Positions 4,463 through 5,379 of a stretch of 5,379 nt of DNA are shown here, piece by piece. Position numbers and translations under genes: made by a program. The DNA is taken from NCBI RefSeq assembly GCF_949287625.1, contig NZ_CASEGO010000149.1, forward strand, positions 1 through 5,379. The letters run 5' to 3'. The notes below the pieces were generated by a model. The model saw only the letters and a list, made by a program, of their open reading frames with translations, was not told where the DNA came from and did no database searches. This DNA is from an uncultured Brachyspira sp. GTDB taxonomy: Bacteria; Spirochaetota; Brachyspiria; Brachyspirales; Brachyspiraceae. How positions within the stretch are numbered: the stretch's first letter is position 1; each line of letters starts with the position of its first letter.

Positions 4463-5379
4463 ATGAAACTCATTATCACCGGCGGAGCCGGATTTATTGG
4501 CAGTAATTTTATATATTATGAGCTTAAACAGCATCCGGAGGACGAATTTATTTGTCTGGATAAGCTGACATATGCGGGCAATTTAAGCAGCTTGAATGGC
4601 GCGATGCAGCAGCCTAACTTTAAGTTTATAAAAGGTGATATTGCTGACCGCGATTTTGTTTATAGCCTGTTTGAAGCGGAAATGCCTGATATTGTGGTGA
4701 ATTTTGCGGCAGAGAGCCATGTTGACCGCAGCATTTTAGAGCCGGAGCTGTTTTTGAAAACAAACGTTATCGGTACGGGAGTGCTGATGGATGCCTGCCG
4801 CAAGTATGGCATTAAACGTTATCATCAGGTAAGCACGGACGAGGTTTATGGTGATTTGCCGCTGGACAGGCCGGATTTGTTCTTTACGGAAACAACGCCG
4901 CTGCATACTTCCAGCCCGTATTCAGCTTCCAAAGCGAGTGCGGATTTACTGGTTCTGGCATATCACCGTACTTATGGTTTGCCGGTGACGATATCCCGCT
5001 GCAGCAATAACTATGGTCCGTATCACTTTCCGGAAAAGTTAATTCCGCTGATAATTATCAATGCCTTGCATGATAAAGCATTGCCGGTATATGGCGACGG
5101 CGCTAATGTGCGTGATTGGCTGTATGTGGAAGACCATTGCAGCGCGATCGATTTAATTATCCGCCATGGGCGCGAGGGCGAAGTTTACAATGTAGGCGGG
5201 CACAACGAAAAGAGCAATTTGGACGTTGTGAAGATTATTTTAAAAGCACTGGGCAAGAGCGAAGATTTGATAACTTTTGTGAAAGACCGCCCTGGGCACG
5301 ACAGGCGTTATGCTATTGACCCGACTAAGATACATAACGAACTTGGCTGGCTGCCGCAGACGAAATTTGAGGACGGCAT
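4463..5379 (+). CDS. rmlB: dTDP-glucose 4,6-dehydratase RmlB (3' end beyond the window)
   Basis: The visible 305 residues of this extended short-chain dehydrogenase run open to the window edge. The family is usually about 330-360 residues, so a few tens of codons are missing. It dehydrates dTDP-glucose to dTDP-4-keto-6-deoxyglucose, the FdtA substrate, using tightly bound NAD. Seen: GGAGFIG (7-13) for NAD binding, LDKLTYAGNLSSL (32-44), AAESHVDRS (82-90), STDEVYGD (124-131) with the active-site Thr125-Asp126-Glu127, the YSASK catalytic Tyr153/Lys157, SNNYGPYHFPEKLIP (181-195), VRDWLYVEDH (216-225) and DRPGHDRRYAID (275-286). All are hallmark RmlB motifs. The start is supported by AAGG at 4451-4454, eight bases upstream. 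Base and codon use (many CTG, CCG, GCG, CGC) differ sharply from the AT-rich genes before it. It also serves the dTDP-rhamnose pathway elsewhere, so its role may be wider than this cluster. Confidence 0.96.
   Translation, partial: MKLIITGGAGFIGSNFIYYELKQHPEDEFICLDKLTYAGNLSSLNGAMQQPNFKFIKGDIADRDFVYSLFEAEMPDIVVNFAAESHVDRSILEPELFLKTNVIGTGVLMDACRKYGIKRYHQVSTDEVYGDLPLDRPDLFFTETTPLHTSSPYSASKASADLLVLAYHRTYGLPVTISRCSNNYGPYHFPEKLIPLIIINALHDKALPVYGDGANVRDWLYVEDHCSAIDLIIRHGREGEVYNVGGHNEKSNLDVVKIILKALGKSEDLITFVKDRPGHDRRYAIDPTKIHNELGWLPQTKFEDG

Noticed and set aside
5116..5319. A 67-codon + strand open frame inside rmlB
   Set aside because: It lies in another frame within the well-conserved rmlB coding region and has no recognisable protein features.
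1..5379. CRISPR array, tRNA, rRNA, transposase or insertion-sequence ends
   Set aside because: No spaced direct repeats, cloverleaf-like segments, rRNA-like stretches or transposase motifs were seen in reading through the window.

Overview
This window is part of a bacterial surface-polysaccharide locus. All genes lie on the + strand, with gaps of 1 to 41 bases and no convincing internal terminator, so it reads as one operon. Going left to right it holds: the 3' end of an unrecognised gene (1-208); fdtA, a dTDP-4-keto-6-deoxyglucose 3,4-ketoisomerase (210-620); fdtB, a PLP-dependent sugar aminotransferase (626-1726); a hexapeptide-repeat acetyltransferase (1749-2315); a GT-D (DUF1792) glycosyltransferase whose frame breaks at a run of seven C (2318-3136, displaced C-terminus up to 3213); a sugar N-formyltransferase fused to ankyrin repeats, QdtF-like (best start 3255, end 4457); and rmlB, dTDP-glucose 4,6-dehydratase, cut by the window edge (4463-5379).

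The enzymes form a pathway. RmlB makes dTDP-4-keto-6-deoxyglucose, FdtA moves the keto group to C3, FdtB aminates C3, and the formyltransferase caps the amine with a formyl group from N10-formyltetrahydrofolate. The expected product is a dTDP-3-formamido-3,6-dideoxyhexose. Two ketoisomerase residues (Arg15, His95) match the galacto-type FdtA rather than QdtA, so dTDP-Fuc3NFo is my preferred product over dTDP-Qui3NFo. The GT-D protein may transfer this or another sugar, and the acetyltransferase may O-acetylate the glycan or compete for the amine. RmlA, needed to make dTDP-glucose, is not in the window.

The most notable observation is the C7 run inside the glycosyltransferase. The conserved C-terminal part of the family continues intact in the -1 frame, starting exactly at the run. 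This suggests phase variation, programmed frameshifting or a recent mutation (or a sequencing error).

Organism: genes up to 4457 are very AT-rich (for example 8 G/C in bases 2581-2640), while rmlB is near half G/C (33 of bases 4861-4920). That points to a low-GC accessory cassette next to a gene with different base use, probably closer to the host's. Strong Shine-Dalgarno sites (GGAGG, AAGGAG) fit Bacillota. Whether it is a Gram-negative-type Negativicute or a classical Gram-positive cannot be settled here.
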